Shown here piece after piece: positions 6,723 to 7,304 of a DNA stretch of 7,304 bases. Numbering within the stretch: position 1 is the first letter of the stretch; every line of letters begins with the position of its first letter. Source of the DNA: Promethearchaeota archaeon (GTDB taxonomy: Archaea > Asgardarchaeota > Lokiarchaeia > Sigynarchaeales > MK-D1); the NCBI GenBank assembly GCA_016839865.1, contig JAEOTN010000281.1:1-7304 (forward strand). The letters are read 5' to 3'. Under the pieces are notes generated by a model, which saw nothing but the letters and a program-made list of their open reading frames with translations, was not told the origin of the DNA and searched no databases. The position numbers and the translations under genes were made by a program.

Positions 6723-7304
6723 ATGGAAAATCTACAAAAATCGAGAATAAACAAAATCACTTCCGAGATATCAGATGCTATTGTAGCTGATGATCTCGAA
6801 CTTATACGTTCATGTTTTCAATGTGGCACTTGTACGGGTGGTTGTCCAAGTGGTCGGAGAACGGCGTTAAGAACGCGTGCAGTGATAAGGAAGGCACTTT
6901 TAGGGTTAGATGAAGTGTTAGATGATCCCGATATATGGTTGTGTTCTACCTGCTACACGTGTTTCGAACGTTGCCCTAGACAGGTTCCTGTTACCGATAT
7001 TATCATCAAGCTCCGTAACTTAGCGACTCAAAAAGGAAAGATTCTCGCCCCACATAAGGGACTCACACATGTTCTCATCAATACGGGACACGGAGTTCCA
7101 ATCAATGATAAAAAATGGTCAGATCTTCGTGAATCTTTCGATCTTAATCCTCTACCACCAACCACTCATTCTCATCCAAAAGCAGTTAAGGAAATTCAAA
7201 CTTTGGTGAAATCCTTAAAATTCGATAAACTTGTGGATTATGAACCACCTAAAAAAGAAGGAAAGAAAAAAGCTGTGAAAGGCGAGAAAAAGGAAGCTAA
7301 GCCA
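6723..7304 (+). CDS. hdrC: Heterodisulfide reductase subunit C (3' partial)
   Basis: The frame is open from ATG 6723 to the window end, 194 codons without a stop. Two complete [4Fe-4S] motifs are present: C31-x2-C34-x2-C37-x3-C41-P and C74-x2-C77-x2-C80-x3-C84-P. These are followed by the HdrC-type C-terminal block GHGVPIND (122-129) and LPPTTHSHP (144-152). HdrC is the small iron-sulfur subunit passing electrons between the flavoprotein HdrA and the CCG-domain subunit HdrB in cytoplasmic HdrABC; in methanogens this complex can associate with formylmethanofuran dehydrogenase, which fits its place behind fmdA. Unusually, the conserved part ends near residue 172 and continues as a Lys-rich tail (nine Lys in residues 175-194), still open at the edge. 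hdrA/hdrB are not in view, and other HdrC-like electron carriers have similar sequences. Confidence 0.92.
   Translation, partial: MENLQKSRINKITSEISDAIVADDLELIRSCFQCGTCTGGCPSGRRTALRTRAVIRKALLGLDEVLDDPDIWLCSTCYTCFERCPRQVPVTDIIIKLRNLATQKGKILAPHKGLTHVLINTGHGVPINDKKWSDLRESFDLNPLPPTTHSHPKAVKEIQTLVKSLKFDKLVDYEPPKKEGKKKAVKGEKKEAKP

Overview
The window looks like an AT-rich archaeal chromosome segment, most likely from an anaerobic Asgard (Promethearchaeota, Loki-like) lineage. Three things support this. (1) A formylmethanofuran dehydrogenase subunit A gene is followed by a heterodisulfide reductase subunit C gene, a pairing typical of archaea with the H4MPT/methanofuran Wood-Ljungdahl branch. (2) A large protein carries 40-residue 'NNLG' TPR repeats plus a long helical linker, an architecture I recall as abundant in Lokiarchaea. 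(3) Translation signals are archaeal: GTGA(T)-type Shine-Dalgarno elements before some starts, and TATA boxes about 25 nt upstream of apparently leaderless starts elsewhere. The lineage is inferred from gene content; a methanogen or another archaeal lineage is not excluded.

Layout. 1-687 (+): 3' part of a ferredoxin-nitroreductase fusion whose start lies outside the window. 688-1078: a gene-poor stretch holding two gene relics, a 60-bp fragment of an fmdA-like gene (+, 713-772) abutting the 5' half of a DUF3795-type gene (-, about 773-951). 1079-3772 (+): a TPR protein fused to a C-terminal nitrilase-superfamily amidase domain, with a TTG start. 3797-4738 (-): an alpha/beta hydrolase of the monoacylglycerol-lipase/lysophospholipase type, convergent with the TPR-nitrilase gene. 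4739-4922: divergent promoter region with a short hairpin. 4923-6641 (+): fmdA. 6723-7304 (+): hdrC, running off the window end.

How the genes fit together. fmdA and hdrC form one transcriptional direction and belong to the same redox economy: FmdA moves formate onto or off methanofuran, and HdrC carries electrons for a heterodisulfide reductase/electron-bifurcating complex. No fmdB/C/D or hdrA/B is visible. The iron-sulfur flavin nitroreductase is another probable redox enzyme but is separated from this pair. The TPR-nitrilase and the hydrolase have no evident metabolic link to it. The most unusual items are the head-to-head gene relics at 713-951, one related to the intact fmdA about 4.8 kb downstream, and the TPR-nitrilase fusion. 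I found no convincing CRISPR array, tRNA, rRNA or transposon.
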